Assembly: GCA_025529335.1 (NCBI GenBank) | Contig: JAMYHX010000690.1 | Coordinates: forward strand, 1-17,119 | Length of the DNA stretch: 17,119 nt | Direction of reading: 5' to 3' | From: Rhizopus sp. PT2906 | Lineage: Eukaryota > Mucoromycota > Mucoromycetes > Mucorales > Rhizopodaceae | Shown: piece by piece, positions 1 through 8,500 of the stretch | Layout: each line of letters opens with the position of its first letter | How positions within the stretch are numbered: the first letter of the stretch is position 1 | Program-made: the position numbers and the translations under genes | Notes under the pieces: model-generated | Told to the model about the DNA's origin: nothing | The model's input: the letters and a program-made list of their open reading frames with translations, nothing else | Database searches by the model: none

Positions 1-956
1 GAACCACTAATAAACCCATTTGCCAATGTGAGTGGAAAGATTGGATCAACAGAATCTACAAGTTATAGCGAACCAACGTATGATGCCGCTTATACAGGAG
101 AAGACACATTGGATGAACCAGTTTCTGTTACCATTGTAAATAACCAATAACACCTTCCTCTTCTCTTTTATTTACTTTATAAAATTGTTTTAGCTCCGTG
201 ATGTAAAACAAGTAGGAAGGAAATTACAACAAGTGCTGAATCCAAGAGGTGACAGAGGCGTGCTGAAAGATTGTAAGAAGAAGGAGAAAAGTACGAGTTT
301 CAAAAATACTTATTATCATAGGGGACTTATGGGGACCATTGATACTTTGTTTGACTTTGGCAATGTAAGTAACAAGTCTTTATAGAAATGGATATATATA
401 TTAACTTTGTGATAGAACATTAAGCACTAGTGTACCTTCAAATCAATCAGTACCCATATTCACTGGAGTCTTTGTTATAGTGTGGATAGGCGCTGCTGTT
501 GTAACCATAAATGCAAAGCTATTAGGTGGAGCAGTGTAAGCTGTGAAATGATCTTATTTGACAAGTAAAATAACATGAATCACATAGATCCTTTTTCCAA
601 TCAGTATGTGTTATCGGATACTGTTTATTTCCTCTTGTCTTGGTGGCAATCATATCCATCTTTATCACCACGGTCTGGTTCAGAGTACCTAGTTCACTAA
701 TGGCATTCGCATGGTCGACCTATGGTAATTAAATAGAATAGTTATTATATATGATCATTTTTTGCTCAATCGTTAATACCAGCTGCCTTGGGATTTCTAT
801 CCGAATCAAAAGCTCATTTAGCCAATAGACATGCATTAGCAGTAAGTAGCAAGATATAAATTACAAGATACACACACTAACTTAAAAAAAAAAAAAAAGG
901 TGTATCCATTATTCTTATTTTATCTTCTCATCGCATGGTTAGTTGCTGTTTCATAA
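1..956 (+). CDS. YIP4: Yip1-domain Golgi membrane protein, YIPF6/Yip4-like (5' end outside window)
   Basis: Proposed exons are 1-135, 194-272, 322-364, 416-535, 588-724, 783-841 and 900-956. All six introns are GT-AG, 49-58 nt long, and the joins keep one open frame to TAA at 954-956. The spliced product contains the family's hallmark stretches: GEDTLDEP, LRDVKQVGRKL, KDWDLWGPLILCL (split across two introns), TINAKLLGG, QSVCVIGYCLFPL and the C-terminal RHALAVYPLFLFYLLIAW. These match the order and spacing that I know from YIPF6. The C-terminal half is mostly hydrophobic, as expected for the five-helix Yip domain. Yip-family proteins act in ER-Golgi and intra-Golgi traffic with Rab/Ypt GTPases. 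The N-terminus and promoter lie left of the window. The apparent stop at 148-150 falls inside the first visible intron. The neighbouring EHD gene converges on it 24 nt away. Family assignment is firm; the exact paralogue name is inferred. Confidence 0.87.
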
Positions 957-973
957 TAAAATCTAGTTTTATT
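955..973. promoter_or_regulatory. Back-to-back polyadenylation signals of two convergent genes
   Basis: AATAAA at 955-960 on the + strand overlaps the stop codon of the Yip-domain gene. AATAAA on the - strand (973-968) lies 8 nt past the stop of the EHD gene. If cleavage falls 10-30 nt downstream of each signal, as is usual, both mature transcripts run into the other gene's 3' end. The hexamers are seen; their use is inferred. Confidence 0.5.
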
Positions 974-980
974 AAAGGAC

Positions 981-2890
981 TTAAAACTTCCTGTTTGGCA
1001 ACAAAGTAGCAGGAAGCTTCTCCGGTAGTTGTGCCCCGTTTTGTACTGCCTTGATCAAATGCATAGCAATCGAAAATTCATCTAGATCCATATAGCCATC
1101 ATTATCAAAATCTGCAAGTCTCCAAATATGGGCTAATTGGTCAGTAGGCAAACCGCTTTGCATTAATACTGGCTTGATCTCTGTACCGGAAGCCTTGCCA
1201 TCACGAGGACCTAACTGAAAGAATGAAGGTGCATACGAATTCTTATCAATCGAATCAAAATGCCAGTAAGAAGGTGGAATTTCGCCTGGACGAGACACTG
1301 CTGACTCTTGAAAGGGATTTCTTTCATTTTGACCAAGTTCAGGATTTGCTGTTGGGAATTGAGACATTAAATGAGGAAGATCGGTGGAAAGTGCCTATAT
1401 TAATAGTCAGTAAGGGCCCTCTCTCTCTCTCTTTTTTATATCTTAAATCCATACCTCATCTACACGTTCAATCAAATCCTCTTTAAGTGACTTGAACTTA
1501 TCCATATCATAATGAGCCAAATTTTGTTTAAAACGTTCTGGATTAGGGAAATCACCTGCGGGAAGGTGATGCTTTTGCTGAATCTTGACAAACTCAGCAG
1601 ACAGGTTATTCAACAATGCCTCTTGCTTTTTCTTTTTACCAAACATTGATGGCATTTCCTTTTTGAGATGGCTGATAATCAATGCATGAACACGAGCCAA
1701 GCGAGCACGTTTTACGATTTCATTAATCTTTCGAATAGCCGCATGACGTCGTAGTTCCTTGAGATCACGAAGCAAGTCCTTTGATTCTGCTTCGATAAGT
1801 TCACGACAATCCTCAAAGCAATTCGGAGGCTTCTCCGTCCAGAACGAGGAAAGGTAGACCCTCATGACTTCGGGAGTCTGAACTACCTTACCTAAAGACC
1901 ACATCATGGCACCATAGCTAAATCAAATCAAAAAATTAAGCTCTTGTCTGTTTTTTTTATCAAGAAGCAAAACTTACACTCGCATCAATTGCTGTTGGCT
2001 TACCATATCACTCTTATTAAGCACTACTCTTACTTTTTCCTCTTGGCCTCTTAAACTGTGAATGGCCATTTTGAATTCATTAGAGATATCAAGCTTATGA
2101 GAGTCAAACATGAGCAAGATCAAATCAGCACGTTCAGCAAACCATTCGATGACTTGAGTAAAATCATATCCTCGCTCAGTTAACTGCTTATCACCAGCAA
2201 GAATACCAGGAGAGTCAATGATGGTCATGTTTTCTAACACGGGTGAATTGGTTTGAGATACCTACAGAATAAACTAAGTAAAGGAGCGTGTCAGGCTTTT
2301 TTTATCTTACTTGAAATCTTGAAAGAAATGCTTGTCCAAATCGATTGAGGCCTCTAAAGGGTAATTCCTGATTAACAGCGGCTGCATTACCAGGGATCAC
2401 TCGTTCCTCTGCACCGTGCATGACGGCTACAAATCGATCGGTTGTAGGTTCGACACCAATATGTTCACCAGGATACGCCTTATCAAGCAAGTAACGAATG
2501 AAGGTAGTTTTACCCTTATTTGTTATATAGTTTTAGATACTATAAAATAAAAACAAACTAATGCACTTACAGTAGAGTATTGTCCAATCAAGAGCACGAT
2601 AGGTTTAGCTTCAATATCAGAATCGGTCAAAGGAGCAGAATGGAAACCTAATAAAGGACTAGAACTATTTGTAAATTATATAAAAAGAGGAGAGAGAGAA
2701 AAAGCTTGCTTTATCAATTTGGACACTAACCTTCAAAGTTGTAAGTTACTTCGAGAGGTTTTATCTTTTGTCTATAAATTTTCTTGATGCCATCGACTAC
2801 TTTGGCATATTGATCATCTTCAAACACTTGAGACGAATTAGCTGATGAATTAGTTTGTTGAGGGTGTTTCTTCTTAAAGTGTAAAGACAT
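981..2890 (-). CDS. EHD: EHD-family dynamin-like ATPase (membrane remodelling, endocytic recycling)
   Basis: Six exons on the minus strand: 2890-2731, 2647-2571, 2514-2311, 2261-1978, 1917-1455 and 1394-981, joined by GT-AG introns of 49-83 nt. They give 533 aa, almost exactly the length of animal EHD1-4. Residues about 75-83 (GQYSTGKTT, split by an intron) are the P-loop, DSPG at 163-166 is the switch motif, and NKSD at 229-232 is the NKxD-type motif. A helical middle domain follows, then a linker with an NPF tripeptide at 422-424. A C-terminal EH domain spans about 439-530, with a complete EF-hand loop (D491 to E502, DFDNDGYMDLDE). EHD proteins bind nucleotide in a dynamin-like G domain, oligomerise on membranes, and use the EH domain to bind NPF-containing partners in endocytic recycling. 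The start (CAT at 2888-2890) opens a basic, Ser/Asn-rich N-terminus. All motifs are intact, so the protein is probably active. The lipase gene lies 152 bp upstream in the same orientation. Confidence 0.95.
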
Positions 2891-3010
2891 TGTTCAACAA
2901 AAAGAAGAAGAGAGAAAAAAGGGAATAAAAAGAAAGGTGAAAAATAATTCCCCTAGTGTCCTGTTTGCTCGTGCACAATAATAAAAAGGATACAAAAGGA
3001 GATACAAATT

Positions 3011-3016
3011 TTTATT
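3011..3016 (-). promoter_or_regulatory. Polyadenylation signal of the lipase gene
   Basis: AATAAA on the minus strand, 27 nt beyond the lipase stop codon and about 120 bp before the EHD start. The lipase 3' UTR and the EHD promoter must therefore share a 152-bp spacer. Confidence 0.4.
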
Positions 3017-3042
3017 TCAGTTCGGGAGGGTGTGTAACTACT

Positions 3043-4315
3043 TTAATGCCCTTGATGGTATAAATACGTAGCTATTTCCATATAGAAATCAAGTGTATCA
3101 AATTTACTCTTATTTACAAAAGGTCGCGTATACTTCCACCGATATCTATCAAGAATGAATATTGAAAAGGAACACGCGCAAAAAATAAAGTTACCTTTGT
3201 CCGCTTAAGTCCCAGTGATCTGCTTCAACCGTCTTTACGTATTTTCCCCACTTTGCACTCTGAACACTGACCAAACCATCATTACTGCCCTCTTTCTCGC
3301 TTATCCATTGTGATGGAATGTTTAACATTGACCAAGGTGAAAATGAAGCGACAGCACCGTATGAGTAGTAGGCAACGTCAGGATCATTAGGTGTGTTTGG
3401 ATTAAAATGGTTTTTACAATAGTCGGTTGTTAGATTAGCATATGCGGCTGTATCTAATACACGAATGGCCTTTTGCAGTAAAGGATCCAGTATAGGTTTT
3501 GGAAGTTTGGCGATATCTGATAGAGATTTACTCAAGAAGGATGATTGTTGCTGGGTTAAGCCATGCTTCTGTAATGTGTTACAGTCTACGCGCTGATGAT
3601 TATCACTTGCTGCAGCTGTCATGTTTACAAGAGCCATACCAACACCAACATGATCACGAAACCAGTCCATGACGGGAGATCCACGGTGTGGCGTTGATAT
3701 TGTCGTTAATGACTGCACACTGTATTGTTTATTTGGTATATGCGAAATCAAGTACCGGCAATCCAATCCGCCCTAGACTTATGGTAAGGCTTCTTTTTTT
3801 TTTTTTTTCTAGAATAAACTGTTTACCATCGAATGTGCAATAAAATTTACTTTACTTCCATCCGAGATAGACGTCAAGATAGAATGCAACGTATGAGCTC
3901 TCTGCCAAATACTCCCTGTCGAAGGAACCCTTGTCACAATCACCTTGGCGCCCAATTTAGCCAACGCATCCTCGATCCCTCCCCAGTATTGGACTTGCAA
4001 GAAAGGAAAGGATTCAGGTCCCCTTTTATCAAATCCATACAGTCCATGGCAGAGCACAACAGGGGCACGCGGTGGGATATAGTGAGGTGTAACGGGTATG
4101 CTTAGGCTGATATTGTTATTAAACATGCCACTGGTCTCTGCAAATGCAGCCATTATATCTCTCGATTTAACTCGACTTGGATACAGTACCATCGCTCCTC
4201 TCTTTTCTTTTTTTCTCTTGAATGTCACCCTTTGCTTCAACGACAGAAAAGAGATATTCTTCAGTATTGAATTACGAATGTGCTGACTGATCTGTGTCAA
4301 TGTCACCAGCACCAT
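3043..4315 (-). CDS. Alpha/beta-hydrolase lipase of bacterial true-lipase type
   Basis: Exons 4315-3827, 3772-3195 and 3145-3043 (introns 54 and 49 nt, GT-AG) give 389 aa. The alpha/beta-hydrolase features are in order: oxyanion-hole loop HGLYG at 90-94; nucleophile elbow AHSMGG with Ser162, split exactly by intron 1 after Met163; a strand ending in STPHRGSP near 189-196; probable catalytic Asp328 in NDGLVSV; and probable His349 in DHWDL. The STPHRGS and NDGLV blocks and the overall order resemble Burkholderia/Pseudomonas triacylglycerol lipases more than the Rhizomucor/Rhizopus secreted lipase family. The first residue of the elbow is Ala instead of the usual Gly. There is no signal peptide. 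The N-terminal 40 residues are basic and amphipathic, so the enzyme may be intracellular. The start is the first Met after an in-frame TGA; Met42 or Met55 are alternatives. The last exon adds 33 residues. Substrate not identified. Confidence 0.88.
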
Positions 4316-4625
4316 GTCTCTTAGGAATGTTCAAAGGTCATGGGAAGGTTGGGGAAGAGAAAAGAAAAAAAAGCGGAGTTTGCTCCTTGTAACAAAAGAA
4401 TTCACCAAAAATGGAAAAACCACAGAACTTGTTGAGAATACGTCCAACCAGGATCCCTTGTAGTAACCATAGTTACAGAATAACAGCATATAACGAAACG
4501 ATCTATAAATTATAGTAAATGACTTGTGATGCATAGTATTCCCATGACAACAATAAAAAAAAATTATGCAAGTGTGTTGAACGACATACGACGCGCCTGT
4601 AACCGATAGAGCTTATGTCTACCTT
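4316..4625. other. Intergenic stretch upstream of the lipase gene
   Basis: About 310 bases with no convincing gene. It should hold the minus-strand lipase promoter, but no good TATA box was seen at the 59-75 nt spacing found at other genes in this window. Short open frames here look like chance. Confidence 0.5.
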
Positions 4626-5022
4626 TTAAGCAGAAACTGTTTTTACTGCCATACACTCCCTTTCGTGGATGACTGTTGCTATCCATCTCTCAAAAAACTC
4701 GGCTTCACGTACATCTGAATTATTTGGCAAACAAGAGAAAATATTTTTATGTGAGGATGGATCAATTGAATAGCTCATTGTCAAGGCACTTTCTTTTTTC
4801 CAATCTTTATAGAAATTACTGATTTTGTAATTTAAGGGAGAAGGGCCACTCATTGTTAAGATTTATTACCAGCTGTGCCTTACTCAACCGATAAATGCCC
4901 CGGTAGTTTTGTATCCAATCTTGCAGCGTGGGTACATTTACTCTTGAAAAGAGCACAACATCGAGTTCTATGAGATTCAACTTTACGTTCCGGGGATATG
5001 GCATACATGAAAAGAGGGACAC
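4626..5022 (-). pseudogene. Possible unrecognised or decayed gene (two out-of-phase protein-like frames)
   Basis: Two minus-strand frames look protein-like but are not in phase. The frame from 5022 contains LIELDVVLF and WIQNYRGIYRL. The frame ending at TAA 4626-4628 contains NFYKDWKKESAL and EFFERWIATVIHE. A 51-nt intron-like segment lies between them (GTAATA at 4879 to CAG near 4829, with an internal CTTAAC that could be a branch point), but using it leaves the wrong phase. Only a weak GTTGAG donor would join the two frames. It may be a real gene with a non-canonical donor, a frameshifted remnant, or chance. The upstream part overlaps the likely 3' UTR of the next gene. I do not recognise a family. 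Confidence 0.22.
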
Positions 5023-5059
5023 ATGAGGTCACATGGGTAATAAGCTTGGACACAGTCCT

Positions 5060-5065
5060 TTTTAT
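5060..5065 (-). promoter_or_regulatory. Candidate polyadenylation signal of the small membrane protein gene
   Basis: Minus-strand AATAAA about 118 nt past the stop codon at 5183. If it is used, the 3' UTR covers roughly 5040-5182. Confidence 0.35.
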
Positions 5066-5182
5066 TAATGAATAGGAGATATGGAGAATATGTACAATTA
5101 ATGATGGCAATAGTAGTAATAGTCATGGTAGTTATGGAGGGAAAGAGGTATCTTGGATACAGCACACTGCTAAAAGCTATTT

Positions 5183-5539
5183 TTAAAGAGCATGTACTCT
5201 ACTTTCTGCGTATCTTTCTTGACGTTGAATTTTAACATCGATAAACTTGCCAGTCGTCCAGAGACCACAAGAAATACCAAGACTAATCCAGAACAGGGTA
5301 CCATCCATCAGAACTGGAGGACTATCAAAGTTACCAACAGTTTTCTTGACAGTAGTAGTAGTCGTTGTAGTAGCGCCTTCATGACCAGATCCGGCGGTGG
5401 CTGTAGCAGCTGCTTGAGCAGAACTTGTAGTAGAAGGAGCAGCTACTTGGGAAGAGCTTGCGTGATCGCCATGCGCGGCAAAAACAGTGGCGAATAAAGC
5501 CAAAAAGACAATAACAGTAGAAAGGAAATCAAAACGCAT
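5183..5539 (-). CDS. Small secretory-pathway membrane protein, Ser/Thr/Ala-rich, function unknown
   Basis: Single-exon ORF of 118 aa. Residues 1-21 form a classic signal peptide (hydrophobic STVIVFLALFATVF, likely cut near VFA-AHG). Residues 22-68 are low-complexity Ala/Ser/Thr with a run of seven Thr, as in O-mannosylated fungal stalks. Residues about 81-97 (LFWISLGISCGLW and flanks) form a short hydrophobic segment, probably one membrane span, followed by a basic 20-residue tail (DVKIQRQERYAESR). This suggests a type I membrane protein with a small glycosylated outer part. It has a TATA box 75 nt before the ATG. Four perfect ATCWGATAA motifs lie 133, 171, 551 and 845 bp upstream on its own strand, which suggests control by an iron-responsive GATA factor. 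I recognise no family; it is not a CFEM protein, because the outer region lacks cysteines. The gene call is good and the function is open. Confidence 0.78.
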   Translation of the reverse strand: MRFDFLSTVIVFLALFATVFAAHGDHASSSQVAAPSTTSSAQAAATATAGSGHEGATTTTTTTVKKTVGNFDSPPVLMDGTLFWISLGISCGLWTTGKFIDVKIQRQERYAESRVHAL

Positions 5540-5606
5540 TTTTAAGAATGTGATAGAAAAAGGATAAAAGGTAGCTCTTTTTCTATCTCCTGCTCTCTAG
5601 TCCCCC

Positions 5607-5614
5607 TTTATATA
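5607..5614 (-). promoter_or_regulatory. TATA box of the small membrane protein gene
   Basis: TATATAAA on the minus strand, 75 nt before the ATG at 5539 and followed by a C/T-rich leader. The spacing resembles the TATA-ATG distance of other genes in the window (59, 66 and 69 nt). Confidence 0.7.
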
Positions 5615-5671
5615 CGCGATCTAAAAAAAATAACCCTTGCAGGCTGACTCGGGCCAGCTGATGATTGTTAA

Positions 5672-5680
5672 TTATCTGAT
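5672..5680 (-). promoter_or_regulatory. Extended GATA motif (ATCAGATAA)
   Basis: Perfect ATCWGATAA on the minus strand, preceded by A, so it also fits the longer RATCWGATAA form. It lies 133 bp upstream of the small membrane protein start. This is the known recognition type of fungal iron-sensing GATA repressors (SreA/Sre1); binding here is inferred. Confidence 0.5.
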
Positions 5681-5709
5681 TTTTTTTACCTTTAAAGATC
5701 CGCTCATCT

Positions 5710-5718
5710 TTATCTGAT
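5710..5718 (-). promoter_or_regulatory. Extended GATA motif (ATCAGATAA)
   Basis: Second perfect minus-strand ATCWGATAA, 38 bp from the first and 171 bp upstream of the small membrane protein start. It is preceded by C, so it does not fit the longer RATCWGATAA form. Confidence 0.48.
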
Positions 5719-5818
5719 GTAAATCCATTCGTGTACTACAAGAGGATGAAAAGATATAAACAGATCACCACTTATATTTAAAGTCGAAAGCGTTGATATA
5801 TTGTAATGGTTATTGTTA

Positions 5819-5840
5819 TCTCAAACATTTATGTTTGAGA
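5819..5840. repeat. 22-bp near-perfect palindrome
   Basis: TCTCAAACAT at 5819-5828 and its exact reverse complement ATGTTTGAGA at 5831-5840 are separated only by TT. It could be a dimeric protein-binding site or a small cruciform. The loop is too short for a good RNA hairpin. Confidence 0.5.
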
Positions 5841-6089
5841 CCAACATTTCTAGTTGAAACAACAAGACACTAGACAAGAATTCACAACCTCTCCGATTAG
5901 ATAGTAGGTAGTACAGATGGTGTCACTAGATTCAAAATAAGTGATGACAGATGAAAAGAAAAGAAAAGAAAAAAAAAGAAGAGAAGCAAAAAATAAAAGT
6001 ATATACAGAAGTGGTTTAATTTAGGTCAAATAGTAAAAGAAAAAGTGTGATTTCTATAGATGCATCAAGCTCAATTCATAAGGTGGGGT

Positions 6090-6098
6090 TTATCTGAT
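6090..6098 (-). promoter_or_regulatory. Extended GATA motif (ATCAGATAA)
   Basis: Third minus-strand ATCWGATAA, 551 bp upstream of the small membrane protein start and preceded by A. It sits just left of a 14-A run. Confidence 0.42.
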
Positions 6099-6174
6099 TG
6101 AAAAAAAAAAAAAAATTTAAAGTGCAACCCCAGAACAACTGGTTCTTTTCTCTGTCACATCTAGACCTAGCATC

Positions 6175-6186
6175 CGGTTATAACCG
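6175..6186. repeat. 12-bp palindrome CGGTTATAACCG
   Basis: Perfect self-complementary 12-mer, followed closely by a further TTAACC. A possible dimeric regulator site. There is no gene within 600 bp, so its role is unknown. Confidence 0.35.
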
Positions 6187-6383
6187 ATTAACCAGGATCC
6201 AAAAGATGTAAAACCTTAAGGATGACTGTTACTTTAAAGATTCAAAAATGTAAAATATGTCAACCAATCACTTTATGTCTTAAAAGAGAATCCACTCTTT
6301 ATGTCTTTTCTTTTTTGGTTCTTTTTTGGATCAGTTAAATATGCGACCATGGTTACTCGGAGAAACCAGGCGGATGTTATTAT

Positions 6384-6392
6384 TTATCAGAT
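6384..6392 (-). promoter_or_regulatory. Extended GATA motif (ATCTGATAA)
   Basis: Fourth minus-strand ATCWGATAA upstream of the small membrane protein gene (845 bp), preceded by A. At this distance it may instead be a chance match. Confidence 0.38.
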
Positions 6393-6730
6393 TGAAATTA
6401 CTTTTTTTTTTTACACTCAAACAGAAAACCATGCGATATATTTTGTCAAGTTTTCGTTTTCCTTGTTAATGAAATCACTGTGCATTATAACTCATAGTGA
6501 GTTTCAATAAACAAGAGGTCCTATTTTGGAATCCTTTGTTTTTCATTCAATAAGCGCATGAAAGTGCTTTAGATCGTCAAGACAATGAACCAGATCATAA
6601 ACACTCTGTTTTTGATTGAAAAGAATATGAGAAGCGCGAAATCATTCTAAGACACTATTGAAATAAGTCAACTATAAATTAATGCTCAAGGATAATACGT
6701 TTTTTAAGTTATATTGCAAAATATCCATGA

Positions 6731-7163
6731 AACACTCAGTGGCGACCCAAGTTTTTGCTGACTTCTGCAGTACTTGTTCTTTTAGGAAAGACACCTGAGA
6801 CATATCACATGTATCGAATAACCCTCGACCAAATTGCCGTTAAAGCGCGCCCATATAAAGAAATTCTATTGTACGAATCCAACAATGTATTCCTTTGACA
6901 CCATTAACAACGTTATAGTTACCCATGTCTTGATGGCGGCCATACTTCTTACAAGATCAACCATAACAGATCATACTGCATTCATATCTTGTTTGGAAGT
7001 TTATTTAATAGTTCTTCCATCGTTCTTTGGTTCTTCATTTATACCTGTTGTATTCATTGGTTTCAACCTTGGTAGAAGATATATGTATATGGCGCCTGAT
7101 TTGTGGGGAAAAAATAATAATCAAATAGTGTCATTATTTGTTGACTGTCAGAATAATAAATAA
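6731..7163 (+). pseudogene. Probable broken membrane-protein gene
   Basis: Two + strand frames overlap and together read like one polytopic membrane protein. Frame A (6731 to TGA 6896-6898) reads ...KFLLTSAVLVLLGKTPE... then YRITLDQIAVKARPYKEILLY. Frame B continues to TAA at 7161-7163 with hydrophobic segments (VLMAAILL, YLIVLPSFFGSSFIPVVFIGF) and a basic GRRYMYMAPDLWG stretch. A one-base shift near 6875-6890 would join them. A GT-AG intron of 48 nt (GTACGA to TTATAG) would also keep the frame, but it would delete the middle of the most protein-like part. No upstream start exon was found. A short KEILLYE-type segment, then two helices, then a basic stretch is loosely like TMEM223/TMEM70-type mitochondrial proteins, but that is a guess. 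A TTTTAG acceptor with an upstream CTGAC may mark an old exon edge near 6785. Confidence 0.35.
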
Positions 7164-7187
7164 TGCATACCCTTTTAAGTTGGCCTC

Positions 7188-7480
7188 ACTTGTTATGCAT
7201 TTCAATACCTTTTGTAGTTAACAATTTAGCTGTAACTGCTTGTATAAACCGTTATAGCACGCTATTATATATATTAACAATAAGCCATGCAATGAGCTGT
7301 ATATACCTGAGCAACAAATAGATGTTTGAGTTTATAAACACATGGTTTCATGTTACTATGAGTCCATTTTTTAGGATAGCCAGGGGGGGATATGCATAAA
7401 TTTTAACGGTAGATTATAAGGCTATCCTTTTCCCCCCCTTCCTCAGAACAGTCTGTATATCAATTCTATGCATAACAAGT
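7188..7480. repeat. 293-bp segment bounded by 13-bp inverted repeats (possible MITE or structured RNA locus)
   Basis: ACTTGTTATGCAT at 7188-7200 is exactly inverted at 7468-7480. Inside, AGGATAGCC (7373-7381) pairs with GGCTATCCT (7420-7428), and a G7 run (7383-7389) can pair with a C7 run (7432-7438). The order is stem1, stem2, stem1', stem2', so the two stems cross. No clean target-site duplication is visible at the outer ends; the flanks share only GCCT, one base away on each side. No coding capacity was seen. It could be a non-autonomous transposon relic or a source of folded RNA. Confidence 0.35.
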
Positions 7481-7957
7481 TGCCTTTAGTTTATCCAAGA
7501 GATTTATTTTAGCATTGCTGCCAAGACAGAGATTAAGTATGCAGTCGTCTGCAAAAGAGTGTATGCTTCTGATCAAACATGTTCCTTTTTTTTTTTACCA
7601 CATGTCTTTTATTACACCCTACTGCCCATGATGATTCTCTTAGCAATCAAATGTGTTTAACACAAAAAGTAGTTATGAGAAATATAGTGTGTATCATTTG
7701 ACGGAGCAGTAATGATGCATCAGCATACATATATGCTATCTTGAGTTTTCAGCGGTTAAGCCTTGTCGCAATGCACACTATGAAATGGTTTAAAGCTTAA
7801 TATAGCCTCTCAATTAAAAGAAAGACGGGAACCATACACGAATATCAACTCATCTAATAGTGAAAAAAGAAAAAAGAAAAAGAGAGAGATTTACAGATGA
7901 ATCAGGTGGATTTTTTGTGGCAAGCATTTTACTTTTCTTTTCAAATAAAGAATTGTC

Positions 7958-7984
7958 AGCAGGTTTCTAGCAGGTTTTTAGCAG
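7958..7984 (+). repeat. 11-bp tandem repeat, about 2.5 copies
   Basis: AGCAGGTTTCT, AGCAGGTTTTT and a partial AGCAG follow one another. This is a minor tandem duplication with no assigned role. Confidence 0.5.
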
Positions 7985-8452
7985 TGCCAAGCTTTTTCGA
8001 CATTCCCAAAGTATGCAAGATGTCCCCCTTGTGCAACGGAAAGCTTGACGGTTGGGTGGGTCATGATTGATATCTTTGAAGCGCGGCCATACGGCAAGCA
8101 TATTAGAAAGATGAGTTCAGCACTCTGTTTGAGGGTGTATATATCAGCATGAGGAGATTAAACATGAACCTATAGAACTTACACAGAGATACATTTTCCC
8201 TTTATGAATATTTACCAATGAATCCTCTAATTCACTTTTTTGTTTCTTTGATGTGTACAAATCATCAAATCAAGATTAAAAAAATAGACCGACTGCCTTT
8301 CAAATTGAGAGATTAAAATGTGAAACGTTTTGTTTGTCAAAAACAGGGATGTTGATCTTATGCGGCCAATCATCAACAAGTGAACTAAACCAATATAAGT
8401 GAATACTTAATATTCTCACAGGTTGAATGGTTTAGCAAAATATCAGACAACT

Positions 8453-8464
8453 CGGCAGCTGCCG
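8453..8464. promoter_or_regulatory. GC-rich palindrome CGGCAGCTGCCG upstream of the F-box gene
   Basis: A perfect 12-bp palindrome in otherwise AT-rich DNA, 36 bp before the TATA box and 102 bp before the F-box ATG. The CGG...CCG arms and central CAGCTG E-box-like core fit a dimeric regulator site (zinc-cluster or bHLH type). The factor is unknown. Confidence 0.45.
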
Positions 8465-8500
8465 GCCTGCCAAAACATTAAAGCGCCTTGATGATTTGAT

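Larger units (their letters stand above)
5615..8500. other. Large AT-rich region without an intact gene
   Basis: Almost 3 kb between the promoters of the small membrane protein gene and the F-box gene. Homopolymer A/T runs are frequent, for example the A-rich stretch at 5951-5996. The contents I can support are listed as separate entries: four GATA-type motifs, palindromes at 5819-5840, 6175-6186 and 8453-8464, a probable gene remnant at 6731-7163, an inverted-repeat element at 7188-7480 and a short tandem repeat at 7958-7984. The + strand frame at 6301-6510 has low-complexity, random-looking content and is not called. Confidence 0.6.

Noticed and set aside
1..150. Open frame ending at TAA 148-150 as a complete C-terminus
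   Set aside because: The sequence after GTTACCATT is a good intron (GTAAAT to TTTTAG), and the spliced frame continues into conserved YIPF6 sequence, so this stop is intronic.
1..4315. Functional trafficking and lipid cluster formed by the Yip, EHD and lipase genes
   Set aside because: Adjacency alone is weak evidence in a fungal genome, and the genes lie in different orientations with no shared regulatory motif seen.
6301..6510. 69-aa plus-strand frame in the gene-free region
   Set aside because: It is rich in Phe and Ile from T runs, with no motif, no TATA box at the usual distance and no recognisable family.
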